Positions 1 to 9,172 of a stretch of DNA of 64,000 nucleotides are shown piece after piece. The DNA comes from Thiomonas arsenitoxydans. GTDB lineage: Bacteria > Pseudomonadota > Gammaproteobacteria > Burkholderiales > Burkholderiaceae_C. The notes beneath the pieces were generated by a model. The model saw nothing but the letters and a program-made list of their open reading frames with translations. It was not told where the DNA came from and did no database searches. Position numbers and translations under genes: made by a program. The DNA is taken from NCBI RefSeq assembly GCF_000253115.1, contig NC_014145.1, forward strand, positions 2,046,001 through 2,110,000, given 5' to 3'. Position 1 is the stretch's first letter. Each line of letters opens with the position of its first letter.

Positions 1-620
1 GAGGCAAACGACTCGGCTTGCGGATCGAGGGTGTCGCCGGCCGCGTCGCGGGCCACCACCAGGCCGGACTGCACCAGGGCATCGGCGTTGTAATTCGCGA
101 ACGCGCCGGCCAAGGGCTGCCAATCGTCCGGGGCGTAGCCCAGGCCAAATTTTTTGGCGACCTGGCCTTGCAAGCCACGGGCGATGAGGTAGTTCTTCGC
201 CCGTTCGCTATGCCGCAGGCGGTGCTGATAAAAGCCGTCAGCCGTCTGCAGGGCGTCGACGAGCGTGGCCTGCAGACTACGCTGCTGTTGGATCTGGCGA
301 AGTTGCTGCGGGTCGAGATCAGGCTCGGGCACGGTCATGCCGTAGCGCCTGGCCAGTTCCTTGACCGCATCGACGAAGCCCATGCCCGCATGCTCCATCA
401 GGAAGCCGATAGCCGTGCCATGTGCGCCGCAACCGAAGCAGTGATAGAACTGCTTGCTCGCACTCACGGTGAACGAGGGCGTCTTCTCGCCGTGGAAGGG
501 GCACAGGCCCTTGTAGTTGGTACCGGTCTTTTTCAGCTCGACATACTGGCCCACGACCTCGACGATGTCGGCGCGGGCGAGCAGATCCTGAATGAAACCG
601 GGCGGAATGCGTTGCTGCAT
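1..620 (-). CDS. dnaG: DNA primase DnaG, N-terminal part (cut by window edge)
   Basis: DNA primase synthesises RNA primers at the replication fork with DnaB helicase. The minus-strand frame opens at ATG 620 (MQQRIPPGFIQDLLAR) and stays open to the left edge, about 206 residues. The CHC2 zinc finger is plain: C40 and H43 in CPFHGEKTPSF, C61 and C64 in HCFGCGAHG. The N-terminus matches the usual primase start, which supports the ATG. The catalytic TOPRIM and helicase-binding domains lie outside the window. It is the last gene of a minus-strand run after the SDR gene, 63 bases away. Confidence 0.95.
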   Translation of the reverse strand, partial: MQQRIPPGFIQDLLARADIVEVVGQYVELKKTGTNYKGLCPFHGEKTPSFTVSASKQFYHCFGCGAHGTAIGFLMEHAGMGFVDAVKELARRYGMTVPEPDLDPQQLRQIQQQRSLQATLVDALQTADGFYQHRLRHSERAKNYLIARGLQGQVAKKFGLGYAPDDWQPLAGAFANYNADALVQSGLVVARDAAGDTLDPQAESFA

Positions 621-683
621 GGATCGGTCGCCGTCATCGTGGCGGCTGGGGCGGCGGCCGCGAAACGGCTGGATCGGGCGAGA

Positions 684-1442
684 CTACTTGGGCTGCATGC
701 GAATGGCGCCATCGAGCCGGATGACTTCGCCATTGAGCATGCGGTTGGTGAGGATGGATTCGACCAGGGCCGCGTATTCCTCGGGCCGTCCCAGACGCTG
801 CGGAAACGGCACCATCTGTCCCAGCGCCGCCTGCACCTCGGCAGGCATGCCCATGAGCATCGGCGTCTCGAAAATGCCGGGCGCGATGGTCATGACGCGG
901 ATACCGTCCCGCGAGAGATCGCGCGCCAGCGGCAGGGTCATGCCGGCGATGCCAGCCTTGGAAGCGGCATAAGCTGCCTGGCCTATCTGCCCGTCGAACG
1001 CCGCCACCGAAGCGGTATTGACGATTACGCCTCGTTCGCCATCTTCCAGCGGCGTTTGCTGGGCCATCACGGCGGCGGCAAGGCGGGCGAGGTTGAAGCT
1101 GCCAACCAGATTGATGTTGATCACCCGCTGGAAAAGCTCCAGGGCATGGGGGCCTTGCTTGCCCAGCGTGCGCGCAGCCGGGGCGATGCCGGCGCAACTC
1201 ACCGCCACCCGCAGCGGGGCCAGCGCGTTGGCCGCTTGCACCGCCGCTTCCACGTCGCCTGCCTGCGTCACATCGCAACGCATGAACTGGCAGCCGATGT
1301 CTGCTGCGGTTGCTCGCCCGGCGTCTTCTTGCAGATCGGCGATGACCACCCGCATGCCCCGTGACGCGAGCAAGGCGGCGGTGGCGCGGCCCAGACCTGA
1401 TGCGCCGCCGCTGATGATCGCACTGTGACCAGAGAGTTGCAT
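684..1442 (-). CDS. SDR-family dehydrogenase, 3-hydroxyacyl-CoA dehydrogenase type II-like
   Basis: A 252-residue short-chain dehydrogenase/reductase. The Rossmann glycine motif GGASGLG is at residues 12-18, the catalytic Ser at 145 (NTASVAAF), and Tyr158 and Lys162 lie in YAASK. The sequence resembles the HSD17B10/FadB2-type 3-hydroxyacyl-CoA or 2-methyl-3-hydroxybutyryl-CoA dehydrogenases, NAD-dependent enzymes of fatty-acid or isoleucine breakdown. Substrate assignment is inference; the SDR fold and catalytic triad are seen directly. It lies 16 bases after adk on the same strand, so probably cotranscribed. Confidence 0.85.
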   Translation of the reverse strand: MQLSGHSAIISGGASGLGRATAALLASRGMRVVIADLQEDAGRATAADIGCQFMRCDVTQAGDVEAAVQAANALAPLRVAVSCAGIAPAARTLGKQGPHALELFQRVININLVGSFNLARLAAAVMAQQTPLEDGERGVIVNTASVAAFDGQIGQAAYAASKAGIAGMTLPLARDLSRDGIRVMTIAPGIFETPMLMGMPAEVQAALGQMVPFPQRLGRPEEYAALVESILTNRMLNGEVIRLDGAIRMQPK

Positions 1443-1458
1443 AGGGTGCTCCGTCCGT

Positions 1459-2118
<660 letters not shown>

Positions 2119-2185
2119 TCAATCGTAAAAACGCACATTTCAGAATAGCAGACCGCTCTGCCACGACGCTGACTCGGCGTCCTGT

Positions 2186-2965
2186 TCAGCGCTCAAGCCA
2201 CATCGCCCGCACGCGCTCCAGATCGGCCAGCGTGTCGACGCCGGGGCCGGGCGCCTGTTCGGTCACATGCACCGCAATGGAGTGCCCGTGCCAGAGTACG
2301 CGCAATTGCTCCAGCGCTTCGGCCTGTTCCAGCGGCGCCGGGGCCAGCTTGGCGTAATCGCGCAGAAAACGGTGGCGATAGGCGTACAACCCGATGTGAC
2401 GATAGACCGGATGCGGGGGCTGCCCCGGCATCGCCCAGCCGCCTGAACCCGCCGTGTAGGCGTCGCGCTGCCACGGAATCGGCGCGCGCGAGAAATACAG
2501 GGCCCTGCCCTGCGCATCGAGCACGACTTTCACCACATTCGGGTTAAAAATCTCGGCCGCTTCGGTGATGGCATGCGCGCAGGTGGCCATCGGGATTTGC
2601 GGAGTGCGCTGCAGCAAGGCCGCGCAGGCCGCGGGCAACTTGGGGTCGATCAGCGGCTCGTCGCCCTGCACATTGACCAAGATGGCGTCTTCGGGCAGAC
2701 CCAGCGACTCGGCGGCCTCGGCCAGCCGGTCGGTGCCGCTGGCGTGATCTTCGCGGGTGAGAACGGCGCGAACGCCGTGCGCCGCACAGGCCTGCGCAAT
2801 CAACGGACTGTCACAGGCCACCACCACTTCCTGCGCGCCGCTATGCGCCACGCGCTGCGCCACGCGCACCACCATCGGCGCCCCGGCAATGTCCGCCAGG
2901 GGCTTGTTGGGCAGGCGCGTGGAAGCCAGCCGGGCCGGTATGAGCACCCAGAACGCAGCCGCCAT
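2186..2965 (-). CDS. kdsB: 3-deoxy-manno-octulosonate cytidylyltransferase (CMP-KDO synthetase)
   Basis: KdsB activates KDO as CMP-KDO for the inner core of lipopolysaccharide. The 259-residue product opens with the nucleotidyltransferase signature [17 protein letters not shown], followed by NVQGDEPLI and the YFSRAPIPW motif typical of KdsB. It begins 2 bases after the Trm112-like gene in a run with lpxK, so two lipid A/LPS genes share the transcription unit. Confidence 0.96.
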   Translation of the reverse strand: MAAAFWVLIPARLASTRLPNKPLADIAGAPMVVRVAQRVAHSGAQEVVVACDSPLIAQACAAHGVRAVLTREDHASGTDRLAEAAESLGLPEDAILVNVQGDEPLIDPKLPAACAALLQRTPQIPMATCAHAITEAAEIFNPNVVKVVLDAQGRALYFSRAPIPWQRDAYTAGSGGWAMPGQPPHPVYRHIGLYAYRHRFLRDYAKLAPAPLEQAEALEQLRVLWHGHSIAVHVTEQAPGPGVDTLADLERVRAMWLER

Positions 2966-2967
2966 GC

Positions 2968-3189
2968 TCAGGCCGCCGGTTCGGCAGTGGCGGCGTGGGA
3001 CGGACTCGGCGTTGCGTCGGCGGGCAGGGTCATGTCGCGGGCGAGATCGACCAGCATCAGCGGAATGTCGTCGCGCACCGGGTAAGCCAGCTTGTCGCGC
3101 GGGCAGATCAGCTCCTGCGCGGCGGCGTCGAATTGCAGCGACCCTTTGCAGATGGGGCAGACGAGCAGGTCAAGAAGTCGGGAGTCCAC
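2968..3189 (-). CDS. Trm112/YcaR-family small protein, GTG start
   Basis: A 73-residue protein of the Trm112 (UPF0434/YcaR) family. The start chosen is GTG at 3189, giving [18 protein letters not shown], the usual family N-terminus; a longer open frame upstream has no family resemblance and would overlap lpxK more. Cys11 and Cys14 (CPIC) and Cys29 ([11 protein letters not shown]) form a partial zinc-ribbon set. The gene overlaps the end of lpxK by 20 bases and sits 2 bases before kdsB. In other proteins Trm112 activates methyltransferases; the bacterial role here is uncertain. Confidence 0.88.
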   Translation of the reverse strand: MDSRLLDLLVCPICKGSLQFDAAAQELICPRDKLAYPVRDDIPLMLVDLARDMTLPADATPSPSHAATAEPAA

Positions 3190-4216
3190 GGGCTTTCTCC
3201 AATTGTTGGTGCAACCAGGGCAGCAGGTCGGCGGGCAGTTGCAGCCGCAGGCCGACAACCCAGAGACGCTCGCGCAAAACAGGCGGCAGATGGGCCGATT
3301 TTATGGCGTCCTTTTCCGTCAGCAGAATGGGGCCGTCTGGCGGCAGACCGGCCAGTGCGTCGGTGCTCAGAGGCTGATGGTCGCCCAGCGCCCGGGTCTG
3401 CACCGTCAGCCCGAGAGCTTGCAGCATGGCAAAAAACTGCCTCGGATGGCCGATTCCGGCCACCGCACCCAGCGGTTTTGCACCAAAACGCTGCACGAAC
3501 TGCGCAGCGCTGAGCGTTTGCGCACTGACGATGTGCGTGATGTCGCCCAGACTGCGCACCAGCGCGAAGTGCCGCCCCCCGCCGGACACCTGCTGCAGCG
3601 CCGCCTCGGGGCCGAGCGTAGCGTCGCGCCGTCTGCCGGGCGATTCGCGCAGCGGCCCGGCAGGCAACAGCCAGCCATTGCCCCAAAGTCGCTGATCGAC
3701 CACCACCAGTTCGACATCGCGAGCCAGCGCCAGATGCTGCAGGCCGTCGTCGCTCAGAATCACATCCACATCGGGCCATGCGGCCCGCAGAGCGAACGCG
3801 GCCTGAGCGCGCCGCCGTCCGACCATCACCGGGCAGCCGGTCAATCGGGCCAGCAGCACAGGCTCGTCGCCACACTCCGCCGGATCGCTCTGCGCGTCCA
3901 CGCGCAATGGAGTGTCGTCGGCTGAGCGGCGGCCATACCCTCGAGAAACGATCCCTGGCCGCCAGCCCACCTGCTGCAAGCCGCGCGCCAGCTCGGTGAT
4001 CAGCGGCGTCTTGCCCGCGCCGCCCACGGTGAGGTTGCCCACCACGACCACCGGCACGCCCACGCGTTCAGCACGCAGCACACCCGCGCGATACAGGCTG
4101 CGGCGCCCGGCGCTCAGCAGCGCGAACAACCGGGAGAGCGGCCACAGCGCCCAACTCAGCAGGCTGCGGCGCAGCCACCAGTCCGGCCAGCCGCTGTGCC
4201 CCGCGGGTTGCGCCAT
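3170..4216 (-). CDS. lpxK: Tetraacyldisaccharide 4'-kinase LpxK
   Basis: LpxK phosphorylates the 4' position of the lipid A disaccharide precursor at the inner face of the cytoplasmic membrane. The 348-residue product has a hydrophobic N-terminal segment (about residues 17-36), then the P-loop in [18 protein letters not shown] (GGAGKT at 65-70) and the ILSDDGLQH motif. Its ATG overlaps the exbD stop by one base (TGATG on the minus strand), implying translational coupling to the proton-channel genes upstream. Confidence 0.96.
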   Translation of the reverse strand: MAQPAGHSGWPDWWLRRSLLSWALWPLSRLFALLSAGRRSLYRAGVLRAERVGVPVVVVGNLTVGGAGKTPLITELARGLQQVGWRPGIVSRGYGRRSADDTPLRVDAQSDPAECGDEPVLLARLTGCPVMVGRRRAQAAFALRAAWPDVDVILSDDGLQHLALARDVELVVVDQRLWGNGWLLPAGPLRESPGRRRDATLGPEAALQQVSGGGRHFALVRSLGDITHIVSAQTLSAAQFVQRFGAKPLGAVAGIGHPRQFFAMLQALGLTVQTRALGDHQPLSTDALAGLPPDGPILLTEKDAIKSAHLPPVLRERLWVVGLRLQLPADLLPWLHQQLEKARGLPTS

Positions 4217-4635
4217 CAGGAACCGGGAGACTTCTGCGTGGCGAAGGTCAGGCGGCTCAAGCCTGCGGCGCGCGCGGCCTCCATCACATTCACCACCGAT
4301 TGCTGCGTGGCCTGGGCGTCGGCGCTGATCACCACCATGGTGTCGGCCTTGCCTTTGGACGCATCGAGCAGCGACTGGGTCAGCGCACTCACCGTGCGGC
4401 TCGGGAGCAACTGCTTGTTCACCGCATACTCGCCGCCGCTGCTCACGGCCACGATGATTTCCTGCGGATGGTTCTGCAGCTTCTCGGCGTCGGCCGTGGG
4501 CAAGGTGATCTTCAGCTCGGTGAACTTGGAATAGGTGGTGCTGATCATCAGAAAAATCAGGATGACCAGCAGTACATCGATCAGCGGAATGAGGTTGACC
4601 TCGGGGTCTTCCGTGGTCTGTCGTTTGAAATTCAT
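4216..4635 (-). CDS. exbD: ExbD/TolR-family biopolymer transport protein
   Basis: A 139-residue single-span inner-membrane protein. One TM segment spans about residues 15-33 and carries the conserved proton-relay Asp20 (IPLIDVLLVILIFLM), followed by a periplasmic domain. ExbD/TolR work with ExbB/TolQ to harvest the proton gradient for outer-membrane functions. It sits between exbB and lpxK. ExbD versus TolR cannot be settled because no tonB, tolA or pal is adjacent. Confidence 0.9.
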   Translation of the reverse strand: MNFKRQTTEDPEVNLIPLIDVLLVILIFLMISTTYSKFTELKITLPTADAEKLQNHPQEIIVAVSSGGEYAVNKQLLPSRTVSALTQSLLDASKGKADTMVVISADAQATQQSVVNVMEAARAAGLSRLTFATQKSPGS

Positions 4636-4668
4636 GGCAAGCGGCGCAGGTCGGAGGCGCGGTTCATT

Positions 4669-5289
4669 TCAGCGGCGCGGCAGATAGCTTTGCAGATGCG
4701 TGGCCAGACGCCGCGCGGCCTGCTCGAGTTCGACCGTGTAGTCGTCCACGCGGCTGCGGAAGTAACGGTAGAAAATCAGCGAGGGCACCGCCACGATCAG
4801 CCCAAGCGCCGTGTTGTAAAGCGCCACCGAAATGCCATGCGCCAGCACCGTCGGATCGGTTCCGGCCGTGGACTGCGAGCCGAAAATCTCGATCATGCCC
4901 ACCACCGTGCCGAGCAGACCGAGCAAAGGCGCCGCAGAGGCCACGGTGGCCAGCGCGTTGAGATACTTCTGCAGCCGATAGACCTGATTCCTCCCGGCGT
5001 TTTCCAAGTCTTCCTGCAGCCCCGCCGCGCTGGCATGCGGCCGCGCCACCGAGCGGAACCCGCTGGCCAGCACGGCGCCCAGCGGCGAATTCTGTTCGAG
5101 CTTGTCGATCACATCCGCCGCCGGCAGTTGCTTGGCCGACACATTCAGCGCCTCGTCCAGCAATTTGGTCGGCAGAATGCGAGCGCGACGCAGCGAGGCC
5201 AGCCGTTCGAAAATCACCGCGAGGGCCACAATCGAGCACAGAATCAACGGCCAGATCGGCCAGCCTGCGGCTTCCACCATCTGCAACAT
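4669..5289 (-). CDS. exbB: MotA/TolQ/ExbB proton channel family protein
   Basis: A 206-residue product starting at ATG 5289 (MLQMVEAAGWPIWPLI); an upstream in-frame extension is rejected because AAAGGAAA lies just before this ATG. Three membrane spans are visible: residues about 11-30, and two flanking the AAPLLGLLGTVVGMIEIF core typical of ExbB/TolQ. It pairs with exbD 33 bases downstream. It is the first gene of the minus-strand run to dnaG, so the promoter should lie in 5290-5685. Confidence 0.92.
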   Translation of the reverse strand: MLQMVEAAGWPIWPLILCSIVALAVIFERLASLRRARILPTKLLDEALNVSAKQLPAADVIDKLEQNSPLGAVLASGFRSVARPHASAAGLQEDLENAGRNQVYRLQKYLNALATVASAAPLLGLLGTVVGMIEIFGSQSTAGTDPTVLAHGISVALYNTALGLIVAVPSLIFYRYFRSRVDDYTVELEQAARRLATHLQSYLPRR

Positions 5290-5685
5290 GGGTCTTTTTC
5301 CTTTGCGTCTTTGCGCTGCAAAATCAGTCGCCGTGCGTGCCCAACCCGTCACGCACGAGCCTTCAGCGCCGCATTATGCCGGGTCAGAGAAGTGGCGGAC
5401 AATGAAACAGCGGGCGCCGGTCAAGAGTCAAGATCGCGGGCTTCGAAAGTTATCCCGCCTTTCTGTGGACAACTCTGTGGGAAAGCGCTGAACGGCAGCG
5501 CCAAATCGCGCAAAATCAAGCGCCCGGCTTAATGTGACGCTTTTTTAATCAATAACTTCTCATTGTTTTTCAATAACTTGGCATGCAAGCACGTTACCTT
5601 CGGGCGCATTCTGGCAGCGAAAGCATCTGCTGGCAAAGTGTGCACATCCTCTTGACGTTTCGCACCTGGCGACTCGATATCCACC
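5290..5685. other. 396-base divergent intergenic region between exbB and xseA
   Basis: Must hold the promoters of the minus-strand exbB operon and of xseA. Visible structure: an 8-bp inverted repeat, CGTGCGTG at 5332-5339 with CACGCACG at 5350-5357; a DnaA-box-like cluster (TTATCCCG 5450-5457, TGTGGACAA 5464-5472); and two direct copies of TCAATAACTT at 5549-5558 and 5570-5579, exactly 21 bases apart in an AT-rich tract. No credible gene. Confidence 0.6.
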
Positions 5686-7059
5686 TTGAAAACTTCAACT
5701 AACGGCGTCCTGGTGTGGACAGTTTCTGCTCTGGTTCAGGCCTTCTCGGACGCCCTCAACGCCCGCTTCAACAGCCTGAGCGTGCGTGGCGAAATCTCGG
5801 GCCTGGTTCGGGCCGCAAGCGGCCACCAGTACTTCAACCTCAAGGACGGCACGGCGCAACTGCGCTGCGTCTGGTTCCGCCAGCGCGCAGGCTCTGCCGC
5901 CACCGCGCTGCGCGACGGCATGAGCGTGCGGCTGCGCGCCACCGTGGCGATTTACGAACCCCGCGGCGACCTGCAACTCATTGTTGAGAGCGTGCAGCCC
6001 GACGGCGAGGGTGCGCTGCTCGAAGCGTTTTTGCGCCTGAAGGCCAAACTGCAGATCGAGGGCCTGTTCGACCCCGAGCGCAAACGCCCGCTGCCGGCCC
6101 TGCCGCAAGCCGTCGGCGTGATCACCTCGCTACAGGCCGCAGCCCTGCGCGACGTGCTCACCACCCTGCGGCGGCGCAGCCCCCATGTGCGCGTTGTGGT
6201 CTATCCCGCCAGCGTGCAGGGGGCCGCGGCGCCCGGCGAGCTGCTCGCCGCCCTGCAGCGCGCACAGGCGCGGCGCGAAGTCGATCTCATCCTGCTGGTA
6301 CGCGGCGGCGGCAGTCTCGACGACCTCTGGGCCTTCAACGACGAGGCGCTGACCCGGGCGATTGCCGCCAGCACCCTACCGGTGATCAGCGGCGTGGGCC
6401 ACGAGACCGACTTCACCCTGGCCGATTTCGTCGCCGATCTGCGTGCGCCCACCCCCACCGCCGCCGCCGAACTCGGCGTGCCCGCCCAGGCCGCGTTGCT
6501 CGACGCGCTCACCCACACCGCGCACCGCGCCAGCAGTGCACTCAGCCGCCATCTGCAGCGCGAACAGCAGCGCTGCGACCGCCTCGCCCTGCGCTGGCCG
6601 CAACCTGCCGCGCTGCTGGCCGCACCGCAGCGCCACCTCGCGCAGTTGCAGTGGCGACTGCGGCAGGCCTTGAACGACCTGCCGAGGCTGCATGCGCAAC
6701 GGCTGCAACTCTTACAGCACCGCCTGGCCCATGCGCTGCGCCAGCGCGCGCCCCGGGAACGCGAGCGCCTGAACCGATGCGAGCGCAGCCTGCCAGAAGC
6801 GCTGTCGCGCCAGATCTCCAACAGCCAGCTCCGCCTCGACCGGGCCGCGCAGCACCTGCAACTCCTCAGCCCGCGCGCCACCCTCGCGCGCGGCTACCTG
6901 CTGGGCATGAACGCGAACGGCCAAGTGCTGCGCGACCTCACGCAACTCGCGCCACAGCAGCCCCTGCTGCTGGCCGACGCGCAACGCGCGGTGCGGATCG
7001 ACATCAGCCGCATCGACGCGCAGCCCCATCCTCTCGAAGCGGACATCCCGCCGAATTGA
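5686..7059 (+). CDS. xseA: Exodeoxyribonuclease VII large subunit
   Basis: XseA with XseB forms exonuclease VII, which degrades single-stranded DNA. The 457-residue frame has an N-terminal OB fold (VSALVQAF to about residue 100), the catalytic core with VRGGGSLDDLWAFNDE and the ISGVGHETDFTLADFVAD and PTAAAEL motifs, then a long Arg/Gln/Leu-rich coiled-coil. Start is uncertain: the frame contains only TTG 5686 or GTG 5713 before the conserved fold, neither with a strong Shine-Dalgarno site. xseB is not adjacent. Confidence 0.94.
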   Translation: MKTSTNGVLVWTVSALVQAFSDALNARFNSLSVRGEISGLVRAASGHQYFNLKDGTAQLRCVWFRQRAGSAATALRDGMSVRLRATVAIYEPRGDLQLIVESVQPDGEGALLEAFLRLKAKLQIEGLFDPERKRPLPALPQAVGVITSLQAAALRDVLTTLRRRSPHVRVVVYPASVQGAAAPGELLAALQRAQARREVDLILLVRGGGSLDDLWAFNDEALTRAIAASTLPVISGVGHETDFTLADFVADLRAPTPTAAAELGVPAQAALLDALTHTAHRASSALSRHLQREQQRCDRLALRWPQPAALLAAPQRHLAQLQWRLRQALNDLPRLHAQRLQLLQHRLAHALRQRAPRERERLNRCERSLPEALSRQISNSQLRLDRAAQHLQLLSPRATLARGYLLGMNANGQVLRDLTQLAPQQPLLLADAQRAVRIDISRIDAQPHPLEADIPPN

Positions 7060-7060
7060 G

Positions 7061-7137
7061 CGCCCCCAGGGTCGGCTCGCCGACCCGCCCCCCGTGGGGA
7101 TCAAGGAAACTTGGGGCGGCCCTGCGTTTCCTTGAGT
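7061..7137 (+). repeat. Palindromic dispersed repeat, copy A
   Basis: About 77 bases between xseA and sodB. The left block holds the hairpin GGGTCGGC/GCCGACCC. The right block has perfect 10-base inverted arms TCAAGGAAAC (7101-7110) and GTTTCCTTGA (7126-7135) around the core TTGGGGCGGCCCTGC. Related copies are at 11449, 23159 and 29047 with different but still complementary arms. Confidence 0.85.
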
Positions 7138-7213
7138 GAGCAAAGTCAAACGGCTATTCCTAGAATGACTTTGGTTTGATTTATGCAACCGCCACTCACT
7201 CAAGGAGAAGCCC

Positions 7214-7795
7214 ATGCAACACGAACTCCCCCCCCTGCCCTTTGCCCCCGACGCGCTCGCCCCGCATATGTCGCGCGAAACGCTGGAATACCACCACGGC
7301 AAGCACCATCAGGCTTATGTCAATAACACCAACAACCTGATCAAGGGCACCGAGTTCGATAACATGTCGCTGGAAGACATCATCAAAAAATCCAGCGGCG
7401 GCCTGTTCAACAACAGCGCCCAGGTGTGGAACCACACCTTCTTCTGGAACTGTCTGAAAGCGGGCGGCGGCGGTGAACCCAAGGGCGCGCTGGCTGCGGC
7501 CATCAACGCCAAATGGGGCAGCTACGCTGCGTTCAAGGAAGCCTTTCACAAATCCGCCGTCGGCAACTTCGGCTCGGGCTGGACCTGGCTGGTGAAAAAG
7601 GCCGACGGCAACGTGGACATTGTCAACACTGCCAACGGTCAGACCCCGCTGACCACCGCCGACAAGGCCCTGCTGACCATCGACGTGTGGGAGCATGCCT
7701 ACTACATCGACTTCCGCAACCGCCGCCCTGACTTCGTCACCACCTTCCTCGACCACCTGGCCAACTGGGACTTCGCCGAAAAGAACTTCGGCTGA
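7214..7795 (+). CDS. sodB: Superoxide dismutase [Fe]
   Basis: A 193-residue cytoplasmic superoxide dismutase that converts superoxide to oxygen and peroxide. Metal ligands are seen at H27 (LEYHHGKHH), H74 ([10 protein letters not shown]) and in [11 protein letters not shown] near the C-terminus. The [10 protein letters not shown] and FGSGWTWL context favours the iron enzyme over the manganese form. The Shine-Dalgarno site AAGGAG lies just before the ATG. The gene is followed by a strong terminator and preceded by repeat copy A. Confidence 0.97.
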   Translation: MQHELPPLPFAPDALAPHMSRETLEYHHGKHHQAYVNNTNNLIKGTEFDNMSLEDIIKKSSGGLFNNSAQVWNHTFFWNCLKAGGGGEPKGALAAAINAKWGSYAAFKEAFHKSAVGNFGSGWTWLVKKADGNVDIVNTANGQTPLTTADKALLTIDVWEHAYYIDFRNRRPDFVTTFLDHLANWDFAEKNFG

Positions 7796-7816
7796 TCGCG
7801 CCCAAATACATGTCGC

Positions 7817-7847
7817 AGAAAAGCCCGCAGTGCGGGCTTTTCTTTTT
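7817..7847 (+). terminator. Rho-independent terminator of sodB
   Basis: Perfect stem AGAAAAGCCCGC / GCGGGCTTTTCT with loop AGT, followed by a short T-run, 22 bases after the sodB stop. It separates sodB from the convergent DUF1501 gene. Confidence 0.9.
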
Positions 7848-7864
7848 GCCCGCTGCCGCGCGCC

Positions 7865-9079
7865 TCATACCAGCCGCAGATCGACTGGCCGAGCCCCCGG
7901 AAAAATGGTCTGAATTTGCGATGGCCTGAGCCCCCACTGCCGCTGGAACAGGCCGCCGAGCAAGTCGCGGTAGTCGGTCAGCACCGGATCGTCGCGGTTC
8001 TGGTTGAGGGTAGAGGGCGATTGCACGATCTGCTCACCCGCGATGCGCCCGCCCCGCACCGCGCCGCCCAACACCCAGTACACCGAGCCGTGGCCGTGAT
8101 CGGTGCCGCGATTGCCGTTTTCGCGGAAGGTGCGGCCAAACTCGCTGAGTACGACCACGGTGGTCTGCTGCCAGGCGGGGCCCAGCGCCTGCGCCATGCC
8201 GGCTAGCCCCTGGCCGAGCGCGGCGAGTTTGTCGGCAAGCTGGCCTTTGGCGCCGTTGTCGGTGGCTTCGTTGACATGGGTGTCCCAGCCGCCCACGTCG
8301 ATGAAGCCGACGTTGAAGCTGTCGCGCATCAATCCGCCGATGCGCACGGCCTCGGCGACGAAGCCCTTGGGCGCGACCGCGCCGCGGCTGGCGGCCACCA
8401 TCTCGGCCTGCCAGCCGGAGGCCTGCATATCGTCGGCGACGGTCTGGTGCACGGCGAAGCCTTCACGCACCGCCGCGCCCTGCGACGAGCCGTTCCACAT
8501 GCTTTCGATCAGCGCGCGCTGGCGGTCGTCTATGCCGGTGTGCCCGGCTTGGGCGATGGCGAGATTGGGCACGCGCTGGGCGCCGCGCAGCGACAACGGC
8601 AGCTGCGCGGTGAAGGCCATGGGCTGGGCGCGCGCGCCGAGCTGCTGCACCAGACGGTTGAGAAAACCGTCGTTGAAATTGCGCGTCTGCGGGCCCTGGC
8701 CGAGTTCGATGTGATCTTGCGTTTCGAAGTGGCTGCGGGTGAGGTCGCGCGTGCCGGCAAAGGGCACGAAAGCCAGTTGCCCGGCCTGCCACAGCGGCAG
8801 CAGGGATTCGCGCAGCGCCGGATGCAGCGCCCAGTCGGCGTTCAGCGCGATGGATGCGTCGGCGCCCTCGCCCGGCCGGGGCACAGCGATATGCGGCCGC
8901 GACTCGTAATAGAAGCTGTTGGCATGGGGCACGAGCAGATTGGTGGCGTCATACGCGCCGCGCAGGAACACCAGCACGAACTTGGGCTGCCCCTGTGCGG
9001 CGGGCGCGGCCCACAGGCGGGTCATCGGTGTGGCCAGCGCGGCGGCGGTGGCGGTTTGCAAAAAATGGCGGCGTTGCAT
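7865..9079 (-). CDS. DUF1501 exported protein with Tat-type signal
   Basis: A 404-residue protein of the DUF1501 family. The ATG at 9079 is preferred over the longer frame because it starts a twin-arginine signal (MQRRHFLQTATAAALATP) and follows a plausible ribosome site; the extension would translate an intergenic repeat. Visible motifs include FLRGAYDATNLLVP, DVGGWDTHV and VLSEFGRTFRENGNRGTDHGHG, resembling the alkaline-phosphatase/sulfatase-like core of the family. It lies downstream of the DUF1800 gene; the two families are usually paired, and their function is not established. Confidence 0.88.
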   Translation of the reverse strand: MQRRHFLQTATAAALATPMTRLWAAPAAQGQPKFVLVFLRGAYDATNLLVPHANSFYYESRPHIAVPRPGEGADASIALNADWALHPALRESLLPLWQAGQLAFVPFAGTRDLTRSHFETQDHIELGQGPQTRNFNDGFLNRLVQQLGARAQPMAFTAQLPLSLRGAQRVPNLAIAQAGHTGIDDRQRALIESMWNGSSQGAAVREGFAVHQTVADDMQASGWQAEMVAASRGAVAPKGFVAEAVRIGGLMRDSFNVGFIDVGGWDTHVNEATDNGAKGQLADKLAALGQGLAGMAQALGPAWQQTTVVVLSEFGRTFRENGNRGTDHGHGSVYWVLGGAVRGGRIAGEQIVQSPSTLNQNRDDPVLTDYRDLLGGLFQRQWGLRPSQIQTIFPGARPVDLRLV

Positions 9080-9107
9080 GGCAGTTTCTCCTGAGCAATT
9101 CACCGGG

Positions 9108-9172
9108 CCGCACCAAGAATTTCTCGCCCCCTGGGGGGAGAGCCGAGTGCGGCGAGGCTTTCGGGGGGCATT
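9108..9172. repeat. G/C-rich repeat-like spacer between DUF1800 and DUF1501 genes
   Basis: Contains the CCCCCTGGGGGG palindrome and a second G-run, resembling the short C/G-rich interspersed repeats common between betaproteobacterial genes and the left block of the repeat at 7061. It lacks the TTGGGGCGGCCC core, so membership in that family is tentative. Confidence 0.4.

Noticed and set aside
5440..5490. Replication origin
   Set aside because: Only two or three imperfect DnaA-like boxes, and no dnaA, dnaN or gidA genes nearby.
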